64,000 nt of DNA. It comes from Bacteroidota bacterium. GTDB lineage: Bacteria > Bacteroidota > Bacteroidia > Chitinophagales > Chitinophagaceae. Under the pieces are notes generated by a model that did no database searches, was not told the DNA's origin, and saw nothing but the letters and a program-made list of their open reading frames with translations. The translations under genes and the position numbers were made by a program. Below, one piece after another: positions 18,146 to 26,619 of this stretch. Numbering within the stretch: position 1 is the first letter of the stretch; each line of letters opens with the position of its first letter. Where the stretch lies: contig JAFDXE010000005.1 of NCBI GenBank assembly GCA_018268085.1, positions 1 to 64,000 of the forward strand, in the 5' to 3' direction.

Positions 18146-19664
18146 TATGGAGCACAACGAACAGTATGATGTTATAATAATCGGCAGCGGAATGGGCGGA
18201 CTTACAGCCGGCAATCTGTTAGCGAAGGAAGGTATGAAGGTTTGCATCCTGGAAAAAAACAAACAGATCGGCGGCAGCCTGCAGATCTATACAAGAGATC
18301 GTGTGATTTTCGATTCAGGCGTACATTACCTTGGCGGTTTGGATAAAGGCCAGAATCTCTACCAGATTTTTAAATACCTGGGTTTGATGGATAAACTGAA
18401 ACTGCAGAAGATGGATGAAGTGTTTGATAAGATCATCATTTCCGGCGATGATACGGTGTACGAGTATGCGCAGGGATATGATAAATTCATCAGCACCCTG
18501 CTTAAATTTTTCCCCGGCGAAGAAAAAGCCATTCGTGCTTATTGCGACAAAATAAAAGAGATCTGCTCCAAATTTCCGTTGTACAATCTTGAACACAGTG
18601 ATTCAGCAGACACTAAAGCAAGTGTGCTGGAAATAGATACGAAAGACTTTATTGATTCTATAACAACCAACCCCACATTGAGAGAAGTGCTTGCCGGCAA
18701 TAATGGTTTATACGCAGGTGAGGCAAACAAAACACCTTTGTATGTACATGCACTCATTGTAAACAGTTATATAGAAAGTTCCTATAAATGTGTAGACGGC
18801 GGCGCACAGATTGCAAAATATATCGGCAGAAATATTTTAGAACTGGGTGGCGTTGTTATTAAACATGCACATGTAAAACAAATTGTAGAAGAAGGAGGAA
18901 AGGTTACACATGTAGTGCTGGCAGACGGAACAAAAATGTATGCCAGTCATTTTATTTCGAACATGCATCCGGCACTTACGATTGAAATGACAAAGACCGA
19001 CCTGTTTAAAAAAGCATACCGCAACAGGTTAAATGCAATGGAGAATACCATTTCTTCTTTCACGCTCAATATTGTATTTAAAAAGAACGCACAGAAATAT
19101 TTCAGCCATAATTATTACGTATGCAACGATGGTGATGTTTGGTCATCCGGCGATTATACAGAGGAGAACTGGCCGAGAGCGTATGCAATATTTGTTGCGG
19201 CAACCTCCCGTAATCCGGATTATGCTGATGGTATGACGATCTTATCTTACATGAAATTTGATGAAGTGAAGGAATGGGCACACACATACAATATTGTGGG
19301 CCAGGAAGAAGATCGTGGAGAAGCGTACGAAGCATTTAAGACAAGGAAAGCAGAAAAACTATTGGATAGCGTAGAAAAGAAATTCCCCGGTTTGAGAGAT
19401 AAGATTGAAAAATATTATACCGCAACACCGCTCTCCTACCGCGATTATATTGGAACAACGGATGGTTCTTTATATGGAATTTCAAAAGATTATAAAGATG
19501 CGCTGAAAACATTTATATCACCACGTACCAAATTGCCTAACCTGTATTTCACCGGCCAGAATTTAAACCTGCATGGAATATTGGGGGCAGCCATGAGTGC
19601 TATTGTAACGGTAAATGCCTTACTGGGCCATGATAAAATAATTGAAAAGATCAGGAATGCTTAA
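18132..19664 (+). CDS. FAD-dependent oxidoreductase, phytoene desaturase/retinol saturase-like
   Basis: A 510-residue protein with GSGMGG (residues 18-23) in the N-terminal Rossmann fold and LYFTGQNLNLHGILGAAMS as the C-terminal FAD motif. It is a distant relative of the 178-1863 product. Both may act on double bonds of polyene or alkyl precursors, but this is not shown by sequence. The start can be at 18132 or at a second ATG, 18147; both overlap or abut the MMPL fusion gene, so translation is probably coupled. Confidence 0.87.
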   Translation: MKNCNMEHNEQYDVIIIGSGMGGLTAGNLLAKEGMKVCILEKNKQIGGSLQIYTRDRVIFDSGVHYLGGLDKGQNLYQIFKYLGLMDKLKLQKMDEVFDKIIISGDDTVYEYAQGYDKFISTLLKFFPGEEKAIRAYCDKIKEICSKFPLYNLEHSDSADTKASVLEIDTKDFIDSITTNPTLREVLAGNNGLYAGEANKTPLYVHALIVNSYIESSYKCVDGGAQIAKYIGRNILELGGVVIKHAHVKQIVEEGGKVTHVVLADGTKMYASHFISNMHPALTIEMTKTDLFKKAYRNRLNAMENTISSFTLNIVFKKNAQKYFSHNYYVCNDGDVWSSGDYTEENWPRAYAIFVAATSRNPDYADGMTILSYMKFDEVKEWAHTYNIVGQEEDRGEAYEAFKTRKAEKLLDSVEKKFPGLRDKIEKYYTATPLSYRDYIGTTDGSLYGISKDYKDALKTFISPRTKLPNLYFTGQNLNLHGILGAAMSAIVTVNALLGHDKIIEKIRNA

Positions 19665-21327
19665 AAGAAAAAAATTCTGGCGAAGGGTTTTATATGTAAT
19701 AGGGTTTTTCCTGTTATTGCTCCTTGCAGGCGCCATTTATTTATACAATGTTGCTATTGCTTACCCGCCCAAAGTGAGCAACAAGGATGTTTTAAAATTA
19801 CAACGCACTGAAGTCAGCCCTGGATTTTATACCCTAAAAGATAATTGGTTTCGTAAAAGCAATAGTGGTTTATTTGAAATGTATGTATCCGGCGAACCAT
19901 TTGAACGCGGCGTGATCAATGGAAAATTAAGTAAGGAGCTGGTGATAAAGCAGGAAGATTATTTCAATGAACAGATCTGCAAACTTGTTCCTTCTGCATC
20001 TTACCGCAACTTCCTGAAATATTTTATAGGCTGGTTCAATCGCAATCTTGAAAAAAATGTAGCAGAAGAATACAAAGAAGAAATTTATGGTATTTCAGAA
20101 TCAGCATCCAACCAGTATCAATACATTGGCTCCAACTACCAGCGCATATTGAATTATCATGCAGCACATGATATTGGCCACGCTTTGCAGAACATGGCCC
20201 TGGTAGGTTGTACTTCTTTCGGAACCTGGGATTCAAAATCGGAAGACAGTACCATGATCATCGGGAGAAATTTTGATTTTTTTGTAAGTGATAAATTCGC
20301 ACAGGATAAGATCATCGGGTTTTATGCACCGTCTAAAGGATATAAATACATGTCGGTTACCTGGGGCGGCTTTGTAGGTGTGGTATCGGGTATGAATGAA
20401 AAGGGACTAACGGTAACGATAAACGCTGCCAAGTCCGATATACCAACCGGCTCCGCCACACCCGTATCATTGGTGGCAAGAGAAGTATTGCAATATGCAA
20501 AGAACATTCAGGAAGCCATTACCATTGCCCGATCAAGAAAGATGTTTGTATCCGAATCTTTCCTGGTTGGTTCGGCACTCGATGGAAAAGCAGTGCTGAT
20601 CGAAAAAACACCCAAAGATCTGGATGTGTATGATCCGCACCAGGATTATATCGTTTGCACCAATCATTTTCAAAGCAAGGGGCTCGACAGTTCAAAAGAC
20701 AATAAAGAGCAATTGAAAGAAAGCGCCTCTCCCTATCGTTATGAACGCATGATGGAGTTGCTGAATAACAATGGGGTGAATACAGTGCAGAAAACAATCA
20801 ATATATTACGAGACAGGAAAGGTTTGCACGGGGCAGATATTGGTATGGGCAATGAAAAGGCAGTAAACCAGCTTATTGCGCATCACTCCATTGTATTTGA
20901 ACCAAAGAAGCTCAAAGTATGGGTATCAACATCTAACTGGCAATTGGGAAAATATGTTTGTTATGATCTGAATAAGGTTTTTAACTTTCATGGCATGGAG
21001 AAAGATGTTGAAATTTATGACAGCAGCTTAACGGTGCAGGCGGATTCATTTTTACTCACGAATGATTTTAAACAGTTTGAATTATTCAGGCAAATGAAAC
21101 AACGTTTCCTGGATAAGGAAAAAATTGATCCCGACAGTATTGTTGCAAGCAATCCGAATTTTTATAACGCTTATGTGATTGCCGGCGACTACTGTTATAA
21201 AAACGATGCCTATAAAAAAGCGCTGAAGTTTTATGAAACCGCGTTAACCAAAGTAATTGCAACAAAGAAAGAAGAAGACCATATTAAAGACCGCATTAAA
21301 AAATGCAATAAAAAATTAGCGCCGTAA
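19657..21327 (+). CDS. membrane-anchored C45-family (acyltransferase/hydrolase, AAT-like) protein
   Basis: From ATG 19657 the protein has 556 residues; a TTG at 19642 would add five. An N-terminal membrane anchor (VIGFFLLLLLAGAIYLY) precedes a large extracytoplasmic domain. LVGCTSFGTW holds the candidate N-terminal nucleophile (Cys185 in this numbering), with GRNFDF and WGGFVGVVSGMNEKGL downstream as in penicillin acyltransferase-like proteins that cleave themselves before the Cys. The last 60 residues look TPR-like. It may hydrolyse or transfer acyl groups of the pigment in the periplasm. It overlaps the upstream gene by 8 bases and ends right at the acpS start. Confidence 0.83.
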   Translation: MLKRKKFWRRVLYVIGFFLLLLLAGAIYLYNVAIAYPPKVSNKDVLKLQRTEVSPGFYTLKDNWFRKSNSGLFEMYVSGEPFERGVINGKLSKELVIKQEDYFNEQICKLVPSASYRNFLKYFIGWFNRNLEKNVAEEYKEEIYGISESASNQYQYIGSNYQRILNYHAAHDIGHALQNMALVGCTSFGTWDSKSEDSTMIIGRNFDFFVSDKFAQDKIIGFYAPSKGYKYMSVTWGGFVGVVSGMNEKGLTVTINAAKSDIPTGSATPVSLVAREVLQYAKNIQEAITIARSRKMFVSESFLVGSALDGKAVLIEKTPKDLDVYDPHQDYIVCTNHFQSKGLDSSKDNKEQLKESASPYRYERMMELLNNNGVNTVQKTINILRDRKGLHGADIGMGNEKAVNQLIAHHSIVFEPKKLKVWVSTSNWQLGKYVCYDLNKVFNFHGMEKDVEIYDSSLTVQADSFLLTNDFKQFELFRQMKQRFLDKEKIDPDSIVASNPNFYNAYVIAGDYCYKNDAYKKALKFYETALTKVIATKKEEDHIKDRIKKCNKKLAP

Positions 21328-21702
21328 ATGATTGCAGGGATCGGAACAGATATGATTGAAGTGGAAAGGGTTGCCGAAAAAATGGCAAGAGCGGAAGGCT
21401 TCCGGGAACTGGTGTTTTCACAGGCTGAAATTGATTATTGCGAAACGAAGAAAAATAAATTTGAACATTACGCCGCCCGTTTTGCAGCCAAGGAATCTTT
21501 TTATAAGGCAATAGGTTCGGGGTGGATGAATGGAACATCGTTCAATGAAATTGAAATTGTAAACGATGAAAAGGGAAAGCCACATATAATATTATCAGGG
21601 GAAACCAAAAAAACACTTGAACCGATGGGAATAAAAAATATACAGGTATCCCTTTCACACATTAAAACAACGGCATCGGCTGTAGTGATCATCGAAATTT
21701 AA
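21328..21702 (+). CDS. acpS: holo-[acyl-carrier-protein] synthase
   Basis: A 124-residue AcpS-type phosphopantetheinyl transferase. The family signatures GIGTDMIEVERV (metal ligand Asp8) and RFAAKESFYKAIG (Glu56) are intact. It transfers 4'-phosphopantetheine from CoA to the conserved serine of ACPs, and would activate the three ACPs of this locus. It starts directly at the stop of the C45 gene and is followed by the ligase after 2 bases. Whether it is also the cell's only AcpS cannot be seen here. Confidence 0.93.
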   Translation: MIAGIGTDMIEVERVAEKMARAEGFRELVFSQAEIDYCETKKNKFEHYAARFAAKESFYKAIGSGWMNGTSFNEIEIVNDEKGKPHIILSGETKKTLEPMGIKNIQVSLSHIKTTASAVVIIEI

Positions 21703-21704
21703 TT

Positions 21705-23000
21705 ATGGAACATACTGCGCAAACATACCAGGCAGATGCATCGGTTACTGCCATGCAGGAACAAAAACTACAGCAGTTGTTGATGTATCTTCAAACCCAT
21801 TCACCATTTTACAAGGAGCTGTTTGCAAAAAATAATGTTCAGATCAGCAGTATAAAAACAATAAAAGACCTGGTGGCGCTTCCTGTTACCACTAAGGAAG
21901 ATCTTCAGCAACGCAACAACGATTTTTTATGTGTAGGTAAAAATAAAATTATTGAATACAGTTCAACATCGGGTACATTGGGTAGCCCGGTAACGATTGC
22001 GCTCACAGAAAACGATCTTCAGCGATTGGCTATAAATGAGTACGGTTCTTTTTTATGTGCCGATGGTTCAGCAAATGATATTTACCAACTGATGCTTACG
22101 CTCGACCGGCAGTTTATGGCAGGCATGGCTTATTACTCCGGTATCCGTAAGCTGGGCGCAGGAATCATCAGGTTAGGTCCGGGAGTTCCATCCATGCAAT
22201 GGGAAACTATTTTAAGAATAAAACCTACGGCTATTGTTGCTGTTCCTTCTTTTATTTTAAAGCTGATAGAATATGCCGCAGATCATCGTATAAACATTAA
22301 CGATAGTTCCGTAAAAAAAGCAATCTGCATCGGCGAAAATATAAGAAACACCGATTTTTCCTTAAACACGCTTGGAAAGAAAATAACGCAGGCCTGGAAT
22401 ATACATTTGTATTCTACCTACGCCTCCACAGAAATGCAAACCGCATTTACAGAATGTAAAGAAGGAAGAGGCGGCCACCTGCAACCCGAATTGCTGATAC
22501 TTGAGTTACTGGATGAAAATAATATGCCGGTAAGCGCCGGAGAGCCCGGTGAAGTAACCATCACAACTTTAGGCGTAGAAGGAATGCCTCTGCTACGATA
22601 TAAAACAGGAGATATCTGTTTCTACAATACAGACAAATGTTCCTGTGGCAGAAATAGTGTACGCCTGTCTCCCATCGTAGGTAGGAAAAAGCAAATGATC
22701 AAGTATAAAGGAACGACACTGTATCCCCCCGCATTATTCGATCTGCTGAATGAGATGGAAGAAATAAAAGATTTTGTAGCCGAAGTGTATTCAAATGAAA
22801 TAGGAATGGATGAAGTGTTGTTGCATATTGTTCCGGTAAACCATAGTGAAGAATGCGACCGTAAGATCAGGGCGTATTTGCAGGCACGCTTACGCGTTAG
22901 TCCGCATGTAAAATATATATCTGCAGAAGAACTGCAAAAAATACAATTCCAGGAAGCGTCGAGGAAACCGGTGAAGTTTATTGATAAAAGAATACAGTAA
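21705..23000 (+). CDS. PaaK-like adenylate-forming ligase, probable aryl acid (4-coumarate/cinnamate-type) activating enzyme
   Basis: A 431-residue member of the phenylacetate-CoA ligase group. Visible motifs are the phosphate-binding YSSTSGTLGSP (residues about 86-96), YSTYASTEMQ, and PLLRYKTGD with VGRKKQMIKYKG near the C-terminal domain. A CSCGR cluster near residue 310 is common in PaaK-like enzymes. In aryl polyene synthesis a ligase loads the aryl acid from the ammonia-lyase onto CoA or an ACP. The downstream location of an ammonia-lyase gene supports this. It is the last gene of block 1 and is followed by a terminator-like hairpin. Confidence 0.87.
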   Translation: MEHTAQTYQADASVTAMQEQKLQQLLMYLQTHSPFYKELFAKNNVQISSIKTIKDLVALPVTTKEDLQQRNNDFLCVGKNKIIEYSSTSGTLGSPVTIALTENDLQRLAINEYGSFLCADGSANDIYQLMLTLDRQFMAGMAYYSGIRKLGAGIIRLGPGVPSMQWETILRIKPTAIVAVPSFILKLIEYAADHRININDSSVKKAICIGENIRNTDFSLNTLGKKITQAWNIHLYSTYASTEMQTAFTECKEGRGGHLQPELLILELLDENNMPVSAGEPGEVTITTLGVEGMPLLRYKTGDICFYNTDKCSCGRNSVRLSPIVGRKKQMIKYKGTTLYPPALFDLLNEMEEIKDFVAEVYSNEIGMDEVLLHIVPVNHSEECDRKIRAYLQARLRVSPHVKYISAEELQKIQFQEASRKPVKFIDKRIQ

Positions 23001-23122
23001 GGAAGGCATTCGGATGAATGTAACCATGCGAGCGAGCTTGCAACGGTAATGCCGCACCGGCAAAAAACAGCTCATACAGGAAAGGTATTGGCCAGGTTCC
23101 TGAAAAAAAGCAGGGCATAAAA

Positions 23123-23149
23123 AAAGTGCAGACAGTAAAGTTGCACTTT
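23123..23149. terminator. bidirectional hairpin terminator between block 1 and the facing gene
   Basis: AAAGTGCA and TGCACTTT form a perfect 8-bp stem with an 11-base loop. A-runs before and after give U-tracts for either direction. It lies between two convergent genes (ligase ending 23000, minus-strand gene ending 23169), so it can end both transcripts. Confidence 0.65.
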
Positions 23150-23168
23150 ATAAAAAAATCTCTCTGAA

Positions 23169-23759
23169 TTATTTTCCTTTCTTAATAATTGTTCCCGCTT
23201 TTTTACCGGTAACAGCAAATGCTTCAGCAATGCGCTGCGATGTATCATAAGAACCCCCACGGAAATAACCACCGCCTCTTTCCACAGTCATAGTGGCAAT
23301 TTTTTTACTACGATTGGCTGTTTCCACAATGGTAATGGTTCCTTCCACCTGAGATGCTTTTTTCTTAATCGCAATCTGGTAGCCAGGTTCAATAAATGTA
23401 ACATTGAAAATCAAAGTGTATTTAGCGGTAGAATCAAATTCCATCTCACTGTATTTACTGAACATTTCCAGGAATTTCGGGCGATAAATATCGTGTTTCG
23501 CATCATTCCATTTCACTTCCCATGCATCCCCGCTTTTAGCTTCTTTTTCGTTCATTTCATCTTTCTTCTTTTTAATGTAATCCGCTTCCCGGGCATAATC
23601 ACCAACGGAAACTTTATTGAATAAAAATTCTACGTTCATTTTTTTCTCATCCTTTAAGATGGAAACATCTCCACTGGCAAGGTTGGTATCCTGGGAATGG
23701 CCGGTTTTCATCAGCAATAACAAACCCAGTGCGGCTACGGTTGTTCTAAAAATTTTCAT
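23169..23759 (-). CDS. secreted protein of unknown function, paralogue of 38706-39299
   Basis: A 196-residue protein with a signal peptide (VAALGLLLLMKTGHSQ). It is clearly related to the protein at 38706-39299: both share a tyrosine/lysine-rich helix ending in EADYI/V-KK, a GDAW segment, KF-EMF-KY, the strand FxEPGYxxxxxxK, TIVETA-xSKKIATxTV, and ending RIAEAxA-xGK. No catalytic residues stand out. A similar function, perhaps periplasmic ligand binding, is likely for both. The two genes have the same orientation and bracket block 2 of the pigment locus. Confidence 0.75.
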   Translation of the reverse strand: MKIFRTTVAALGLLLLMKTGHSQDTNLASGDVSILKDEKKMNVEFLFNKVSVGDYAREADYIKKKKDEMNEKEAKSGDAWEVKWNDAKHDIYRPKFLEMFSKYSEMEFDSTAKYTLIFNVTFIEPGYQIAIKKKASQVEGTITIVETANRSKKIATMTVERGGGYFRGGSYDTSQRIAEAFAVTGKKAGTIIKKGK

Positions 23760-23932
23760 TTTTGTTGTTTTACGATTTGATAAGTAAATATTTTAAGTAA
23801 CAAATATGCGAATAATTATCAGTCAGCTTTTCATTAATCCATAATTTATTAAAGCGTAAAAAGCCGATCAAACTGTAATCCTTTTAAATGTAAAAATCTT
23901 CCAATAAGTTAAGCCTGTACAGGATTTTACCT

Positions 23933-23940
23933 TATTTTTG
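23933..23940 (+). promoter_or_regulatory. -7 promoter element (TATTTTTG) for the ammonia-lyase gene
   Basis: TATTTTTG fits TAnnTTTG and stands 35 bases before the ATG at 23976. It is in the 216-base divergent gap between the secreted-protein gene and the lyase. No good -33 TTTG was found at the usual distance. Confidence 0.5.
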
Positions 23941-23975
23941 CCCACTTACATAAGCAGTAAAAATTAAACGTTACC

Positions 23976-25559
23976 ATGATTAATGTTGGAGAAAGGCCGC
24001 TTTCTTTAAATGACTTTTCGGAGATCTTATTTAAAGGAAAGCAGGTTGGCCTGGATGCGGCGGCGATAGCGAAAGTTGAGGAAAATCACCGATTCCTTCA
24101 AAATTTTTCAACCAATAAACTGATTTACGGAATTAACACGGGCTTTGGTCCGATGGCCCAGTATAAAATCAGCGAAGAAAATCTCCTGCAACTCCAATAC
24201 AATCTCATCCGCAGTCACTCTTCCGGTGGGGGAAAAACACTTTCTCCTGTTTTGGTAAAAGCAATCATGATTGCCCGGCTCAATAGCCTTATGCAGGCTT
24301 ATTCCGGTATTCATATTGAAGTAGCCGAATTACTGGTTGCCCTCATCAACAATAACGTTACGCCATGTATTTACGAACACGGTGGCGTGGGCGCAAGTGG
24401 CGACCTTGTTCAACTGGCACACCTGGGACTGGTACTCATCGGCGAAGGAGAAGTGATTTACGAAGGCAATGTTCGCCCAACTGCAGAAGTGTATAAACAA
24501 CTCAACATCAAACCCCTCACCATTCATATCCGGGAAGGATTGGCAATACTGAACGGTACTTCCGCCATGACAGGCATTGGCATGGTGAATATCATCCAGG
24601 CAAAAAAATTAATGGAATGGGCCGTAATGATGGCAGCCATGGTAAATGAAATTGTGGAAGCTTTTGATGATCATTACTCTTACGAACTCAATGTAGTTAA
24701 GCCCCACAAAGGCCAAAATAAAGTGGCTTCCATGTTGCGGGATATATTGGTAGACAGCAACATGATCCGTGACCGGTCTGAACACCTGTACAACCCCGAT
24801 AATTTAAACCAGGAAGTATTTTTAGATAAAGTACAGGAATATTATTCCATTCGTTGCGTAACACAGGTGATAGGCCCGATATACGATAGCATCACCAACG
24901 CAGAAAGAGTTGTTACGGATGAATTGAATTCAGTAAACGATAACCCCGTAATAGATCATCGCAATAAGAATATTTTTCATGGCGGAAATTTCCATGGCGA
25001 CTATGTATCACTGGAAATGGATAAACTCAAAATCGCCATTACCAAATTGTCGATGCTCTGTGAAAGGCAATTAAATTACCTGCTCAACAATAAGCTTAAC
25101 CAGAAATTCCCTCCATTTGTTAACCTGGGAATCCTCGGTTTTAATTTTGGGATGCAGGGAATGCAGTTCACCGCAACCTCAACCGTTGCAGAAAACCAGA
25201 CATTGTCGTTCCCGATGTACGTTCACAGTATTCCCAATAATAACGACAACCAGGACATTGTGAGCATGGGTTGCAATGCTGCGCAGATGACGAAAAAGAT
25301 TATCGACAATAGTTTCGAAGTGCTGGCGATACAGATGATGACGGTGTTGCAGGCGGTAGACTATCTCGATTGCGAATCCCGCCTTTCTACTCAAACCAGA
25401 TCCCTGTACAACGAAATACGTACGATATTTCCAAAGTTCGTTGAAGACAGTCCGAAGTACAAAGATCTTGAAAGGATCAGAACCTATTTTGAAACTGCAG
25501 ATCCAATCGTTTCATCAAGGGTAAAACTGAAAATGTCGAACGGACTGGCAACCTCATAG
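23976..25559 (+). CDS. HAL/PAL/TAL-family aromatic amino acid ammonia-lyase
   Basis: A 527-residue lyase with the MIO-forming triad Ala-Ser-Gly in GGVGASGDLVQLAHL (residues 140-142), the catalytic YGINTGFGP (Tyr51) and the NDNQDIVSMG motif. In flexirubin and aryl polyene loci of Bacteroidota this enzyme is a tyrosine (or phenylalanine) ammonia-lyase that supplies 4-coumarate or cinnamate. The selectivity position reads Ser80-His81, as in histidine ammonia-lyases, and not the His-Leu of some characterised TALs. Context therefore argues for a TAL and the motif leaves specificity open. A hairpin follows the gene. Confidence 0.9.
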   Translation: MINVGERPLSLNDFSEILFKGKQVGLDAAAIAKVEENHRFLQNFSTNKLIYGINTGFGPMAQYKISEENLLQLQYNLIRSHSSGGGKTLSPVLVKAIMIARLNSLMQAYSGIHIEVAELLVALINNNVTPCIYEHGGVGASGDLVQLAHLGLVLIGEGEVIYEGNVRPTAEVYKQLNIKPLTIHIREGLAILNGTSAMTGIGMVNIIQAKKLMEWAVMMAAMVNEIVEAFDDHYSYELNVVKPHKGQNKVASMLRDILVDSNMIRDRSEHLYNPDNLNQEVFLDKVQEYYSIRCVTQVIGPIYDSITNAERVVTDELNSVNDNPVIDHRNKNIFHGGNFHGDYVSLEMDKLKIAITKLSMLCERQLNYLLNNKLNQKFPPFVNLGILGFNFGMQGMQFTATSTVAENQTLSFPMYVHSIPNNNDNQDIVSMGCNAAQMTKKIIDNSFEVLAIQMMTVLQAVDYLDCESRLSTQTRSLYNEIRTIFPKFVEDSPKYKDLERIRTYFETADPIVSSRVKLKMSNGLATS

Positions 25560-25596
25560 TCAACATAAATTTTAAAAAACCGAATAAAAATAATTG

Positions 25597-25619
25597 AACA
25601 GTTGGCCCGGTCAACTGTT
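25597..25619 (+). terminator. hairpin terminator or attenuator between lyase and ketoreductase
   Basis: AACAGTTG and CAACTGTT make a perfect 8-bp stem around a 7-base loop, followed by TATTATTTTAC. It lies 37 bases after the lyase stop and 37 bases before the ketoreductase ATG. The weak U-tract suggests partial termination that could set a high lyase to downstream ratio. Confidence 0.5.
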
Positions 25620-25655
25620 TATTATTTTACAACTTTACCAAAAAACCTATTATCA

Positions 25656-26384
25656 ATGAAATGTGCATTAGTTACCGGCGGATCAAGAGGAATCGGGAGA
25701 GCAATCTGTGTTGAAATGGCAGCGATGGGATATTATGTGATCATCAACTATAAAGGAAATGAAGCGGCTGCGAATGAAACGCTTGCCTTGGTGAAAGAAA
25801 AAGGATCATCGGGAGAAATACTAAAATTTGATGTTGCCAGCAAAGAAGAAATTGCATCTGTTTTGGGAAGCTGGATGGAAGCTAACACGGATAAATATAT
25901 TGAGGTATTGGTAAACAATGCAGGTATCAAAGCGGATCAGATCATGATGTTTATGACTGATGAACAATGGCAGGGCGTACTGGATACCAGTTTGGGCGGA
26001 TTTTATTATGTAACCAAACAGGTATTGAATGCCATGCTGCAGAAAAAATATGGCCGCATCGTAAATGTTGTTTCTTTATCCGGGTTAAAGGGATTGCCAG
26101 GCCAGGTAAACTATTCCGCAGCCAAAGCCGGTGTAATTGGAGCAACCAAAGCACTGGCCCAGGAAGTGGGGCGCCGGGGAATTACGGTGAACGCGGTTGC
26201 ACCCGGATTTATTAAAACGGATATGACAGAAGGCTTACCGGAAAAAGAGCTGGTGTCAATGATCCCGGTAAAGCGATTTGGTACAGCCGAAGAAGTTGCA
26301 CATGCAGTGGGTTTCCTGGCATCAGCAGGTGCCGGTTATATAACGGGTGAGGTTTTATCTATCAACGGCGGGCTGTATTCATAA
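25656..26384 (+). CDS. 3-oxoacyl-ACP reductase (FabG/ApeQ-like SDR)
   Basis: A 242-residue short-chain dehydrogenase. The cofactor motif TGGSRGIGRA is at residues 7-16, NNAG at about 86-89, and the catalytic Ser-Tyr-Lys is seen as VSLSG and YSAAK. The ATG at 25656 begins the Rossmann strand (KCALVTGG); the longer open frame from 25602 only adds sequence that forms the upstream hairpin. It would reduce beta-keto groups on ACP during polyene assembly. Separated from the lyase by the hairpin, it might depend on read-through. Confidence 0.9.
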   Translation: MKCALVTGGSRGIGRAICVEMAAMGYYVIINYKGNEAAANETLALVKEKGSSGEILKFDVASKEEIASVLGSWMEANTDKYIEVLVNNAGIKADQIMMFMTDEQWQGVLDTSLGGFYYVTKQVLNAMLQKKYGRIVNVVSLSGLKGLPGQVNYSAAKAGVIGATKALAQEVGRRGITVNAVAPGFIKTDMTEGLPEKELVSMIPVKRFGTAEEVAHAVGFLASAGAGYITGEVLSINGGLYS

Positions 26385-26495
26385 ATATTTTTTAAAGCAA
26401 TTTTACTGGTTGTTGTTTTTCCCTGAAAGCGGTATCCTGCCTGCAAATCATGCGAAAAAAGAGCTGCAGAAATCCCGGAAAACAAAATAAAAAAG

Positions 26496-26503
26496 TAAAT
26501 TTG
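26496..26503 (+). promoter_or_regulatory. -7 promoter element (TAAATTTG) before the KAS gene at 26620
   Basis: TAAATTTG is a perfect TAnnTTTG match about 117 bases before the ATG at 26620. A transcript starting here would have a leader of some 110 bases. I saw no riboswitch-like structure in it. Downstream genes to 30071 are close together and may share this promoter. Confidence 0.45.
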
Positions 26504-26619
26504 CCGCTTATTTGGATGTAACATCACCATTACTCAACTGCAGATAGTTTTCAGCATACAATACGGCAATACTTTGACCGCAAAAGGGTAATGGATTCAC
26601 TTAAAGATTAGTTCTGGAT

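Noticed and set aside
25602..25655. Upstream extension of the ketoreductase frame
   Set aside because: The added codons coincide with the hairpin between genes and do not match the FabG start; ATG 25656 gives the normal length.
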